Part shown: positions 17,297 to 25,031 of the stretch, in pieces
Layout of the letters: each line of letters opens with the position of its first letter
Position numbering within the stretch: position 1 is the stretch's first letter
DNA from: Thermodesulfovibrionia bacterium
Lineage (GTDB): Bacteria > Nitrospirota > Thermodesulfovibrionia > UBA6902 > BMS3Bbin08
DNA: 43,553 nt
Assembly (NCBI GenBank): GCA_030694425.1
Contig: JAUXYI010000077.1
Location: 1-43,553 of the forward strand
Direction: 5' to 3'
Made by a program: the position numbers and the translations under genes
The notes under the pieces: model-generated
What the model saw: the letters and a program-made list of their open reading frames with translations, nothing else
Database searches by the model: none
Told to the model about the DNA's origin: nothing

Positions 17297-17369
17297 CTAT
17301 TATTTTTCTATAATATCGGAGGGGTCTTTATTTTGGTTACCTTGTTGCAACTGCTTTTTACTTGTCGCA

Positions 17370-17600
17370 TTATTTGACTGTGGTTCTTCTTACATTTTCG
17401 ACCAATTTATTATTCACAAATTTCAAATCATCATATTCTGAATGATAAGTTAATCGAAACCTGTCTGGATGATTTGCACAATGGAATACATTATTAGCAC
17501 AGTTTAAACATAGTGGATGATAGTTGCCAAGAAATCCTGACGCTGGATTGTCAAAAATATCTTCTTCCCCACATAAATAACATTCCCAATGTTTATTCAT
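17370..17600 (-). CDS. Small Cys-rich protein next to a nuclease
   Basis: Product of 76 residues with MNKHWECYLCGEED and HPLCLNCANNVFHCANHP, forming two CxxC pairs plus extra Cys and His. This suggests a zinc finger related to HNH or zinc-ribbon folds. The ATG overlaps the stop of the preceding DUF3883-type nuclease gene by 4 bases, so the two are probably translated together. It may be a DNA-binding or accessory subunit of the restriction system. No family is recognised with certainty. Confidence 0.65.
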   Translation of the reverse strand: MNKHWECYLCGEEDIFDNPASGFLGNYHPLCLNCANNVFHCANHPDRFRLTYHSEYDDLKFVNNKLVENVRRTTVK

Positions 17601-18343
17601 ATCGTAGTAGAGTAATTTATTTGAGTTACTTTTCTTTCAACTTTTTTAAAAGTCAACTTGCTGTTCAATGGGTCAAAGAAAAATTGATGATTAGGTTTCT
17701 CAATAAAATTCATTACAACAAAAAGACAATATTTTTTCTTCAATTCATTGGCAACATAAAATTCTTTCTCTGTCAATGCGATTCCACCTGAATTTGCATT
17801 TAACCCTTTTACTTCAACGCAATAAAAATCTTTTTCCAACGACAACTTGTAATCAAATCCACAAGCAAGATTTGTCGTGTCTTTCAACTCATAGCTCATA
17901 AAATAGGAAATAAGTTTGTAATTTATTTTGAAATATTCTTCCGCTGCTTTCCCTGTTACAAGTCGCTTGGCAACAGTTTCAGACATATCTTTCTTCTCAA
18001 GTTTTTCCACAATTTTTTCAATATCATAATTATCAAAAACAAAACTCTTAATCAACTCTGTGAAAGAGCCAAACTTTAATTTAGAAAAATCATCATAAAA
18101 CTTTTTACAATAATCTCTGATTGGTCTTTTATGCCAGCCCTTTCTCTGGTTAGGAAATAAAGGGTCAAATTCATCACGGTAATTTTTTATTGAAGCGGGT
18201 TTTGAACCGATTGAATAGCCAAGCGTATTGAATGCTTCATTAAATCCTCTAAATCCAAGTGCACTTAATGCTTCTTCATCAAACTTTGATAAATAAAGTC
18301 CAACTAAAATTGATTTATCTCTTGTTGAAAAAGCATTTTTCAT
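17597..18343 (-). CDS. Putative restriction endonuclease with DUF3883-like nuclease domain
   Basis: Product of 248 residues. The C-terminal part reads GFDYKLSLEKDFYCVEVKGL, then GGIALTEKEFYVANELKKKYCLFVV. This is the PD-(D/E)xK arrangement (Asp, then E-V-K) of the DUF3883 or NO-VEIN C-terminal family, which occurs in restriction enzymes. The N-terminal half (ALSALGFRGFNEAFNTLGYSIG and RDEFDPLFPN) is a helical region seen with such nucleases and may give DNA specificity. I choose ATG 18343 (MKNAFSTRDKS). It follows a truncated cytosine methyltransferase gene, so it is most likely its former partner. Specificity is unknown. Confidence 0.7.
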   Translation of the reverse strand: MKNAFSTRDKSILVGLYLSKFDEEALSALGFRGFNEAFNTLGYSIGSKPASIKNYRDEFDPLFPNQRKGWHKRPIRDYCKKFYDDFSKLKFGSFTELIKSFVFDNYDIEKIVEKLEKKDMSETVAKRLVTGKAAEEYFKINYKLISYFMSYELKDTTNLACGFDYKLSLEKDFYCVEVKGLNANSGGIALTEKEFYVANELKKKYCLFVVMNFIEKPNHQFFFDPLNSKLTFKKVERKVTQINYSTTI

Positions 18344-18354
18344 TTGCGAATAAC

Positions 18355-18843
18355 TCAAGCAGCAATATTAAAGATTCTAAAGTCAGCATGATAGCCTAAG
18401 TCTCTTAAAGCTGCCATGATGCGCTTAAGCGTTTTGCCGTTATTATGGCCTGCAAATAATTTGACGTTTTCCAGCACAAATGCTTTTGGTTTTTTTGCTT
18501 CAAGTATGCGGGCGATCTCAAAAAAAAGAGTGCCGCGAGTGTCATCAAAACCTTTTCTGTGACCAATTATACTGAATGGCTGGCAAGGGAAACCGGCAAG
18601 AAGGATATCGTGGTCGGGTATATCCTCAGCTTTGACAGCCGTGAGGTCTCCCGCTGGCTTTTCGCCGAAGTTTTCCTCATATGCCTTTTGACAGTCCTCA
18701 TCAATATCGCTCGAAAAAACGCACTTGACCGGCACGCCTAAGTCACCGGCTAATTGTTCAGCGGCGATGCGGAAGCCACCAATGCCACAGAATAAATCAA
18801 TGAATCTAATTGCCTTGCCATTTTTACCGTTACGATTTGCCAT
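18355..18843 (-). pseudogene. Truncated DNA cytosine-5 methyltransferase
   Basis: This 162-residue fragment carries the N-terminal motifs of C5-cytosine methyltransferases: motif I FIDLFCGIGGF, motif IV GFPCQPFSIIG with the catalytic Cys, and motif VI VLENVKLF. It stops abruptly after HADFRIFNIAA, where the family continues with a QRRERVYIVG-like motif, the target-recognition domain and motifs IX-X. About half the enzyme is absent, so it should be inactive. The frame also opens earlier, at 18861. The truncation joins directly to the nuclease gene, which suggests a deletion inside the former R-M operon. Confidence 0.85.
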
Positions 18844-18910
18844 GTTGCTATAGCTTACCATTATCGGCGGAGGGTCTTCAATTGCCTTTAATTTTGCCGT
18901 TATTATTCAT

Positions 18911-18979
18911 GCACAATGCCGAGTTGAGCGAAAGCTCAGCTGGCGGCTATCAGCCGTCCGCACGAGTGATTCGTTAGGT
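18911..18979 (-). other. attC-like site of the HNH cassette
   Basis: A 69-base site directly after the HNH-gene stop. R'' ACCTAAC (18973-18979) is followed by GAATCACTCGTGCGGACGG. The central hairpins are GGCTGATAGCC and TGAGCTTTCGCTCA. The far arm CAACTCGGC ends in R' ATTGTGC (18911-18917). R'' is the exact complement of the GTTAGGT core at 19706-19712 that opens this cassette. The R' has A where G is expected. Confidence 0.8.
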
Positions 18980-18981
18980 CC

Positions 18982-19695
18982 CTAATCTTCAAAAGATTGT
19001 TTTCGAGCTTCTCTGTATCTTTTAACTTCGTGCAAATATTGTTGCTGCTCTCTGGTTTTCACGTCAACGTCAATATCATCATTCAATAAATCATAGAGTG
19101 ACCATTCATAATGTGGATTCAGACCATTGTGGCAGGTATCACACAAAGTAATTAGATTCTCTTCGTGGGTAAAACCACCTTTGCTGAACGGCCGAATGTG
19201 ATGAACGTTAAGCTCTATATCAACATAATTGTCAGGTCTCCTGCCACAGACCTTACATCTGAACTTATCTCTTTTTAAAATATCCATTCTCTTATTAGGT
19301 GAAGGCGCTTTCTTGAATATGGCTTTAGGCACAATATTGATTCCACTGAATCCTCTATTGCCCAACTGAACACAAGAGGATGGTTCAAGGCTGAAAGGTA
19401 GAAGGCGAGCAGCTATGTCTTTCTCTACAAGGGCGTGCCCTCCAGAGACAAACCACTTGGCAAAATCATCCACATTATTTACTACACAAAAAGGCAATCC
19501 GAATTCTATTGAAAAATCGGCCATTCGATCGGGCTTGACAAGAGAGAATTGGCGACGCTCTACCTTGCGCTCCATATCTGCATAATCCACCCACATAGTT
19601 TGGCCGCTTAGCTGGATTTTCCCATCTTCCGATGCTGAAAAGGTCATCGAATAGTATTCTTTATCGGGTTGAATTTTGTCTTTTGGATAATTCAT
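18982..19695 (-). CDS. HNH endonuclease domain protein
   Basis: Protein of 237 residues. The HNH motif lies at about residues 139-190: DKFRCKVCGRRPDNYVDIELNVHHI, then GGFTHEENLITLCDTCHNGL. It has two CxxC zinc pairs and the catalytic His in VHH. The N-terminal 130 residues resemble no family I recognise. The open frame starts 10 bases after a cassette core GTTAGGT and has no evident Shine-Dalgarno sequence. Its stop is followed at once by attC. It could be a solitary homing-type or defence nuclease carried as a gene cassette. Confidence 0.85.
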   Translation of the reverse strand: MNYPKDKIQPDKEYYSMTFSASEDGKIQLSGQTMWVDYADMERKVERRQFSLVKPDRMADFSIEFGLPFCVVNNVDDFAKWFVSGGHALVEKDIAARLLPFSLEPSSCVQLGNRGFSGINIVPKAIFKKAPSPNKRMDILKRDKFRCKVCGRRPDNYVDIELNVHHIRPFSKGGFTHEENLITLCDTCHNGLNPHYEWSLYDLLNDDIDVDVKTREQQQYLHEVKRYREARKQSFED

Positions 19696-19705
19696 TAATT
19701 TATTA

Positions 19706-19867
19706 ACCTAACGAGTCTGTAGAAAAAGTCTCCAGTGGGTCAAACAACATTGTTTTTGGGGGTCTCTTAACCCTTGCCTCACCCGAGATCGTTCAATACA
19801 ACTCAATTTACGCATCCGTTTTTTTGCTCAGTCACTCACAATTTTTCAGTGAGGGCTTTTTCTACAG
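19706..19867 (-). repeat. Long hairpin bounded by an attC-type core
   Basis: A 12-base perfect inverted repeat, CTGTAGAAAAAG (19717-19728) and CTTTTTCTACAG (19856-19867), encloses 127 bases without a gene. On the minus strand the outer end reads ACTCGTTAGGT, a canonical R' core (GTTAGGT at 19706-19712) 10 bases before the HNH start. It can be read as a gene-less cassette with its attC, or as a MITE inserted in an attC. Confidence 0.5.
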
Positions 19868-20001
19868 CTTCAACGTAGAGTTGACTGATGCAGACCACCG
19901 AATAACTTAAAAGAGCAAGAAGCCGATTCGATAATCATAAACCACAATCAGTCAGAAAAAGTGTCCTGTGGTCTGCATTCATGTCCAACGACTTGTTATG
20001 T
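19868..20001 (-). other. attC-like site of the 20006 gene cassette
   Basis: A 134-base site after the stop of the 20006 gene. R'' ACATAAC (19995-20001) is followed by AAGTCGTTGGACATG. Inner arms are GAATGCAGACCAC and GTGGTCTGCATC. The far arm AGTCAACTCTAC is followed by R' GTTGAAG (19868-19874). It is similar throughout to 16177-16310, and the two have the same length. This suggests a host-typical attC family, as the VCRs are in Vibrio. Confidence 0.7.
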
Positions 20002-20005
20002 CTCT

Positions 20006-20599
20006 TCATAGTTTTATCTGTCTATATCCATACAGCCATGTAACGGAATACTTTGACCCTCCGTCGTTCCAAGTTTTTATATGTCTATTGCCGTAACACA
20101 TTTTCTTCTTAGGAAATTCTAAATTATCCCAAGCGGTGCCTTTACAGTCCTCACCGTTCCACCAATTATAAACCGATTCAACCCATGTTTCGTCTATAAT
20201 CAAAGCAAAAATATTCTTAGGCGGTTTATTAATATGTAATTCTTTAATCACATAATTAAGATCGCCCGGATTCATTTTTCTTAAATCATTACAGACCCCT
20301 TTTGCTTGTGGTAAATTGTTGAGTCTTTTAGTTTCCAAGAAGATGCCGACTCCACTATCAAAAAGGTACGCATCGATACGAAGGTCATGCCTCTTATTAT
20401 TTTCGTTCCACGAAGGAACTTCCATTATTGCATAAGAGTTTGGTCGTTTCAGAAAGGCATGTGAGAATTGAAGAGAAATATTTCTTTCATTGAAAGCATT
20501 ATCACCGTATGCAGGATATATCTTGTCTAAAGTTTTTGAAAAGTTATTTGCGGCATCTTCAATCACACGTTCGATTATATTATTCCTATATTTTCCCAT
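20006..20599 (-). CDS. Putative PD-(D/E)xK-type nuclease of unknown family
   Basis: Product of 197 residues, starting at ATG 20599 behind CAGGAG. I do not recognise the family. The middle contains DLRIDAYLFDSGVGIFLETKRL, an Asp followed about 15 residues later by ExK on a predicted strand, which is the core of restriction-endonuclease-like folds. Upstream is SYAIMEVPSWNENNKRHDLRID. The C-terminus is rich in Trp, Tyr and Lys (WDNLEFPKKKMCYGNRHIKTW). It is the sole gene of its cassette, with R' at 20657-20663 and attC directly after the stop. A defence role is possible but unproven. Confidence 0.6.
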   Translation of the reverse strand: MGKYRNNIIERVIEDAANNFSKTLDKIYPAYGDNAFNERNISLQFSHAFLKRPNSYAIMEVPSWNENNKRHDLRIDAYLFDSGVGIFLETKRLNNLPQAKGVCNDLRKMNPGDLNYVIKELHINKPPKNIFALIIDETWVESVYNWWNGEDCKGTAWDNLEFPKKKMCYGNRHIKTWNDGGSKYSVTWLYGYRQIKL

Positions 20600-21161
20600 A
20601 TTCACTCCTGTAGAGACATTAAACTTCAAAAGATGGTTCTTGCTTCATTATCTGAGACCTAACATTTAATAGACGAATTGCGTATTTTCTGGAAGTTTAA
20701 TATCTTTAGAGTTAATAAGAAATTTTAACCTCATTGAAAATTCTACATTTAAAATCATTTTAATATCGTCTTTTATCTGCATTAACAAGATAGACGAAAT
20801 TCGCTTTTTATAGTTTTTTAGAATAAAGTCATAAAAATTAACATACATCTCCGCGGGCCATCAACTTTTAAAAATGTTTAAAAATGGTGACAATGAAAAT
20901 TGTCTTATAAGACACATTTTAGCAGAAATTTGGGAAATATCAAGGAGTTTTTAAATGTTATTTATAAGACCTATAAGAATTATAAATTTGCATGCTTGCG
21001 CAACTATGCAAAACACTGACCTGCATTTGATTTCAGAATATTTCAGAATTTCATTTTCAATATGTTATATTTAACAACTAACATGAAGCTGTTTCAGGAT
21101 GGCAATTACGGATAACTAACTCCTTTGCCAAGGAGTAGTTTGTCTGCAGAAAAGGACAAAA
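20600..21161. other. Gap with a cassette-opening core
   Basis: AT-rich stretch without a convincing gene. On the minus strand GTTAGGT (20657-20663) is a cassette-opening R' core, 57 bases before the start at 20599. A 60-codon frame (20666-20848, minus) has no recognisable features. Near the right end, CTCCTT-TGCC-AAGGAG (21120-21135) can form a hairpin in the leader of the nucleotidyltransferase gene. Confidence 0.45.
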
Positions 21162-21656
21162 ATGCTTGATTATCTCGCTATATTCAAAAAATTAAATGAA
21201 AAAAAGATTAGATATGTAGTGGCTGGTGGAGTTGCAGTTAATCTTTACGGAATACCAAGAATGACTTATGATGTAGACCTGATACTTGACCTTGAAGATA
21301 AGAATATAGAGAAATTCCTGCGGTTGCTGGAACAATGGGGATTTAAGCCCAGGGTTCCAGTAAATATTATGGATTTCGCAGATAAAGACAAAAGGGAAAG
21401 CTGGATAAAAAGCAAAAATATGAAAGCGTTTAATCTTGTCAACCCTAAATGGGCGATTTCAGAGATAGATATTGTAATTGATTCACCTGTTGACTATAAA
21501 AAGGGTCATAAGAGAGCCAACTATATTACGCTTCACGGTGTTTCTATCCCTGTAATATCAATTGACAACCTTATAAAAATGAAGCAGGCGGCAGATAGAC
21601 AACAGGATAAATCGGATGTAAAATACCTGAAGAAATTAAAAAATGAAGAAAAATAA
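21162..21656 (+). CDS. Nucleotidyltransferase-fold protein (MNT/AbiEii-like)
   Basis: Protein of 164 residues with the minimal nucleotidyltransferase pattern GGVAVNLYGIPRMTYDVDLIL (about residues 22-42). This corresponds to GG..., R-x-T-x-D-[IVL]-D, with a third acidic residue probably in SEIDIVID. Members act as toxin or antitoxin components that transfer nucleotides to proteins or tRNA. AAAGGAC precedes ATG 21162. It is on the plus strand, opposite to the cassette array. Its stop overlaps the start of a 59-residue partner gene, so the two form a gene pair. Confidence 0.85.
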   Translation: MLDYLAIFKKLNEKKIRYVVAGGVAVNLYGIPRMTYDVDLILDLEDKNIEKFLRLLEQWGFKPRVPVNIMDFADKDKRESWIKSKNMKAFNLVNPKWAISEIDIVIDSPVDYKKGHKRANYITLHGVSIPVISIDNLIKMKQAADRQQDKSDVKYLKKLKNEEK

Positions 21657-21822
21657 GACTCAAGGTTTTGATTACTATCTAAGTAAAGAGGCAATAAGGG
21701 GATATAAAGAAAAGCCGCCTGAATTAAGGCTTCAGTGGTTGTATATGGGGAATCTTTTGCGAAAGGGATACAGTAAGAGGGTCATCAAACTTCAGGACAA
21801 ATTTCGAGAGGGGAAGATATAA
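21643..21822 (+). CDS. Small partner protein of the nucleotidyltransferase
   Basis: A 59-residue ORF overlapping the end of the nucleotidyltransferase gene by 14 bases. The product begins MKKNKTQGFDYYLSKEAIRG, continues with a YKEKPPELRLQWLYMGNLLRK helix, and ends in KLQDKFREGKI. It is basic and helical, with no Cys and no membrane segment. The tight coupling and size suggest a toxin-antitoxin-like pair. I recall similar short ORFs beside such nucleotidyltransferases, but no family name is certain. Confidence 0.7.
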   Translation: MKKNKTQGFDYYLSKEAIRGYKEKPPELRLQWLYMGNLLRKGYSKRVIKLQDKFREGKI

Positions 21823-21844
21823 TCTACCCTCGACGAATACATAT

Positions 21845-22067
21845 ACTAAAAAAAGTTACCAGGGAGTTCATGAATAGAGCCACACAATTTGTTATCATTC
21901 CCGCTTGTCGGGCATGTCATTCTGGCTTGTCCATCCCGACATTTCGGGACGAACAAGTCAGAATGACATGCAAAGGATTGCGGCGATCCCCAACAAGCAG
22001 GGACTGGCTCTGCCGCAATGACAGAAATGAAAACCAATGTGGTCTTACTTATGACCCTCTTAGTAAA
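21845..22067. repeat. MITE-like dispersed repeat, copy 2
   Basis: Its ends match copy 1 at 7377-7570. The left end contains GAGTTCATGAATAGAGCCACA (compare GAGTTCATTAGTAAAGCCTCA). The right end, read on the minus strand, is TTTACTAAGAGGGTCATAAG followed by TAAGACCACATTG. The interior has CATTCTGGCTTGTCC and its near-complement flanking CCCGACATTTCGGG. It fills the gap between the 59-residue gene and uvrA. Confidence 0.6.
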
Positions 22068-22079
22068 TAGCTGCCCACA

Positions 22080-24830
22080 TTAATTAAGATATTCCTTTAA
22101 ATATACGCCGGTATAAGAATTTTTTTGCTTTGCTATGTCCTCTGGTGTTCCTTCCACAATGATGTTACCACCTTCCTCACCGCCTTCTGGTCCCAAATCT
22201 ATAATCCAATCAACACATTTTATGACGTCAAGGTTATGCTCAACTAAAAGGACGGTATTGCCTGCATCAACAAGGGCATTCAACACATTAAGCAGTTTTT
22301 TAATGTCATCCGGGTGAAGACCGACAGTAGGCTCATCAAGTATATAAAAGTAGTCTCTTCTGTCTGCAATCCCGAGCTCAGAGCAGATCTTAAGTCTCTG
22401 GGCTTCGCCGCCTGAAAGTGTTGTGGCTGGTTGACCAAGCTTTAAATAATCAAGACCTACTGATGCCATTAATTTTAATTTCTTGGTGATAGAAGGCATA
22501 TCAGAAAAAAACTTAAGCGCCTCATCTACTGTAAGTTCAAGTATCCCATAAATGTTTTTGCCTTTGTATGTAATATCTAAAATTTCCTGTTTGTACCTTT
22601 TGCCCCCGCATTCTTCACATTTAATATAGAGGTCTTCAAAGAAATACATCTCATATTTCTGGAAACCTTCTCCTTTGCATGCCTCACAGCGGCCACCTTC
22701 AGTATTAAACGAAAAATGTCCTGCTCCATAACCGAGATTTTTCGCCTGAACCTGAGACGCAAAGAGTTTTCTTATCGGGTCAAATACCTTAATATATGTA
22801 ACCGGGTTAGACCTCGGGCTTTTGCCAATAGGATGCTGGTCTATAATTCTAACTCCCTTTAGGTATTCAATCCCTTCAATAGATTTGAAAGGCAGGATAT
22901 CCTCAAACTCTATTTTAAAAGCCCTTGCAAGGGCATTATAGAGGGTGTGCTTCACTATACTGCTTTTGCCCGAGCCTGAAACCCCTGTTATGCATGTTAA
23001 AGTTTGAAGGGGAATATTTACGTCTATATGTTTCAGATTATGTCCGCTGGCGCTTTTTATCAGGAGAACTTTACCGTTGCCTTTGCGTCTATATTTAGGG
23101 GTTGGTATTGATTCCACGTTATTTAAATAGTTTGCCGTGAGGGTGCCGGATTTCAGGAAATCGTTTTTCCAGCCGGAAAAAAGCAAATTCCCTCCGTTTC
23201 TGCCTCCGCCCGGGCCAAGCTCTACAACCCAGTCAGAAGAGTTAATAACGGCTTTATCATGCTCAACAACAACAATAGTGTTTCCGAGTTCTGATAGTTC
23301 ACCTATTATCTCTGTGATTTTACTTACATCTCTTGGATGGAGTCCTACTGTCGGCTCATCCAGCACATAAAGGGTTCCAGTGAGTCTTGATGCAAGCTGG
23401 TTGGCAAGATTTATCCTTTGCGACTCGCCGCCTGAAAGGGTTTTAGAAAGTCTGTTCAATGTGAGATATCCTAAGCCGACTCTAATAAGAAAACGGAGCT
23501 TCATATCAATTTGTCTGCGTATTTCTGATGATATTTCCTGCTCATACTCTGTAAGATGAAGCCCGGCGAAATAGTTGCTTAATTGCGATATTGACATTCC
23601 TGATAACTGTGCGATATTTAAACCTCCAAAAGTAAATGCAAGCGCCTCGGGATTAAGCCTGCTTCCATTGCACCGGTTACATGTTACGGCCTTTCGGTAT
23701 TTGCTTAAAAATACCCTCACATGGAGCCTGTATCGTTTGCTTTCCAAATATTCAAAAAATTCATTCAATCCATAAAAATCGGGATTCCCTTTGAATATTA
23801 ACTCCTTTGCTTCTTTGGAAAGATTTTTATAAGGGATATTAAGCTTAATCCCTGCCTTTTTTGCTGCCTTTGTAAACTGCCTGTACCACCACTTAAAAGA
23901 CGGCTTGCTCCAGGGACCTATAGCGCCTTTTTCTAAAGGAAGTTCCTTGTCAGGGATAATAATGTCCTCTGCGTATTCAAGCTTGTTCCCAAAGCCTTTG
24001 CATTCAGGGCATGCGCCAAGCGGGTGGTTAAAAGAAAAGAGAAGCGGCTGAGGTTTTGTTATTTCTATGTTGCAGTTAAGACATTTCATCTCGCGAGAAA
24101 AAATCCAGATTTTATTCTCTTCCGCTGTATCACTCACAAATTCAACTTTCACATATCTGCTTGTATGTGCCCATGCAGTCTCAATGGAATCCGAAAGACG
24201 CGGGTCATCTTTTACAATAAGCCTGTCCAGGACTACATTGAGTGACGAGTGACGAGCCTGCCTGCTCGGTAGGCAGGTGACGAGTGACGAGATATCCACG
24301 ATTTTTCCGTTAATTAATATTCTGTGGAAACCTCGCCTTTGAAGCTCTTCCGGCGGATCATCAGTATCAAAAATTATCAGTGCTTTTTCGCCGGGATAAT
24401 TTTCAATCAGTTCCGTAACTATAGAAGAAGGTGTCCACGCCTTTAACGTCTGCCCGCATTTCGGACAATGCGGCTGTGCTACCTTTGAATAAAGGAGTCT
24501 CAGGTAATCATAGATTTCCGTAGCTGTTCCCACTGTGGAGCGGGATGTTTTTACAGGATTTCTCTGTTCAAGGGCAATTGCAGGCCTTATATTGCTGATT
24601 TTTTCAACATCCGGACGGTCGAGTTTCTCAAGGAAAAGCCTTGCATAAGTAGAAAGGGACTCTATAAATCGCCACTGCCCCTCAGCAAAGATTGTGTCAA
24701 AAGCCAGGGAAGACTTGCCAGATCCCGATACTCCTGTGACAGCTATAACTTTATTGTGAGGCAGTCTGAGGTTTATATTTTTAAGGTTATTCTGTTTTGC
24801 CCCTTCTATGATAAGTTCATTTATGTACAT
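22080..24830 (-). CDS. uvrA: Excinuclease ABC subunit A
   Basis: DNA-damage recognition ATPase of nucleotide excision repair, 916 residues. Two ABC ATPase halves are visible: Walker A TGVSGSGKSSLAFDT (32-46) and TGVSGSGKSSIVKHT, with signatures LSGGESQRINLANQLAS and LSGGEAQRLKICSELG. Zinc modules are CPKCG, CLNC...CPECKGFG, and CEACKGEGF...CEECGGKRY. The start MYINELIIEGAKQNNLKNI is standard. A palindromic repeat inserts about 15 residues at 181-197 (LVTCLPSRQARHSS) between GKIVDIS and LNVVLDRLIVKDD, without breaking the frame. It may be SOS-regulated. Confidence 0.96.
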   Translation of the reverse strand: MYINELIIEGAKQNNLKNINLRLPHNKVIAVTGVSGSGKSSLAFDTIFAEGQWRFIESLSTYARLFLEKLDRPDVEKISNIRPAIALEQRNPVKTSRSTVGTATEIYDYLRLLYSKVAQPHCPKCGQTLKAWTPSSIVTELIENYPGEKALIIFDTDDPPEELQRRGFHRILINGKIVDISSLVTCLPSRQARHSSLNVVLDRLIVKDDPRLSDSIETAWAHTSRYVKVEFVSDTAEENKIWIFSREMKCLNCNIEITKPQPLLFSFNHPLGACPECKGFGNKLEYAEDIIIPDKELPLEKGAIGPWSKPSFKWWYRQFTKAAKKAGIKLNIPYKNLSKEAKELIFKGNPDFYGLNEFFEYLESKRYRLHVRVFLSKYRKAVTCNRCNGSRLNPEALAFTFGGLNIAQLSGMSISQLSNYFAGLHLTEYEQEISSEIRRQIDMKLRFLIRVGLGYLTLNRLSKTLSGGESQRINLANQLASRLTGTLYVLDEPTVGLHPRDVSKITEIIGELSELGNTIVVVEHDKAVINSSDWVVELGPGGGRNGGNLLFSGWKNDFLKSGTLTANYLNNVESIPTPKYRRKGNGKVLLIKSASGHNLKHIDVNIPLQTLTCITGVSGSGKSSIVKHTLYNALARAFKIEFEDILPFKSIEGIEYLKGVRIIDQHPIGKSPRSNPVTYIKVFDPIRKLFASQVQAKNLGYGAGHFSFNTEGGRCEACKGEGFQKYEMYFFEDLYIKCEECGGKRYKQEILDITYKGKNIYGILELTVDEALKFFSDMPSITKKLKLMASVGLDYLKLGQPATTLSGGEAQRLKICSELGIADRRDYFYILDEPTVGLHPDDIKKLLNVLNALVDAGNTVLLVEHNLDVIKCVDWIIDLGPEGGEEGGNIIVEGTPEDIAKQKNSYTGVYLKEYLN
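24240..24291. repeat. Palindromic repeat inserted in frame in uvrA
   Basis: CCTGCCT and AGGCAGG face each other across a 7-base loop. They are flanked on both sides by GAGTGACGAGTGACGAG-like direct copies. The element lies inside uvrA and is translated, adding a short polar segment at a variable loop. Confidence 0.7.
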
Positions 24831-24846
24831 CTGAATATTTTAACAG
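24831..24846 (-). promoter_or_regulatory. uvrA -10 box and possible SOS box
   Basis: The minus strand reads CTGTTAAAATATTCAG directly before the ATG. TGTTAAAAT resembles an extended -10, ending 6 bases from the start codon. The whole 16-mer also has the CTG-N10-CAG form of proteobacterial LexA boxes. There is no room for a Shine-Dalgarno sequence. Confidence 0.4.
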
Positions 24847-25031
24847 TTTCATTTATGAGTTTGGAATTGTGCGGGGATTTGCCTTAAAATAGATGCGGAT
24901 AGAAAAGTCTGTCTCAGTCTACGACTCGTAGAGTAGGGTAGAGAATTTCTATAATCGACAGATTATTTTTAATTTTGTTTAATCAAAAGAATTCCTCGAA
25001 TTTATTATAATCCTGAATAAAGGAAGGGAGA

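Noticed and set aside
17597-18843. Frameshift joining the methyltransferase and nuclease ORFs
   Set aside because: The sequence after the methyltransferase stop does not continue its motifs in any frame, so this is a true truncation.
20666-20848. Minus-strand 60-codon ORF
   Set aside because: AT-rich chance frame next to a cassette core; no motif, no Shine-Dalgarno sequence, no partner.
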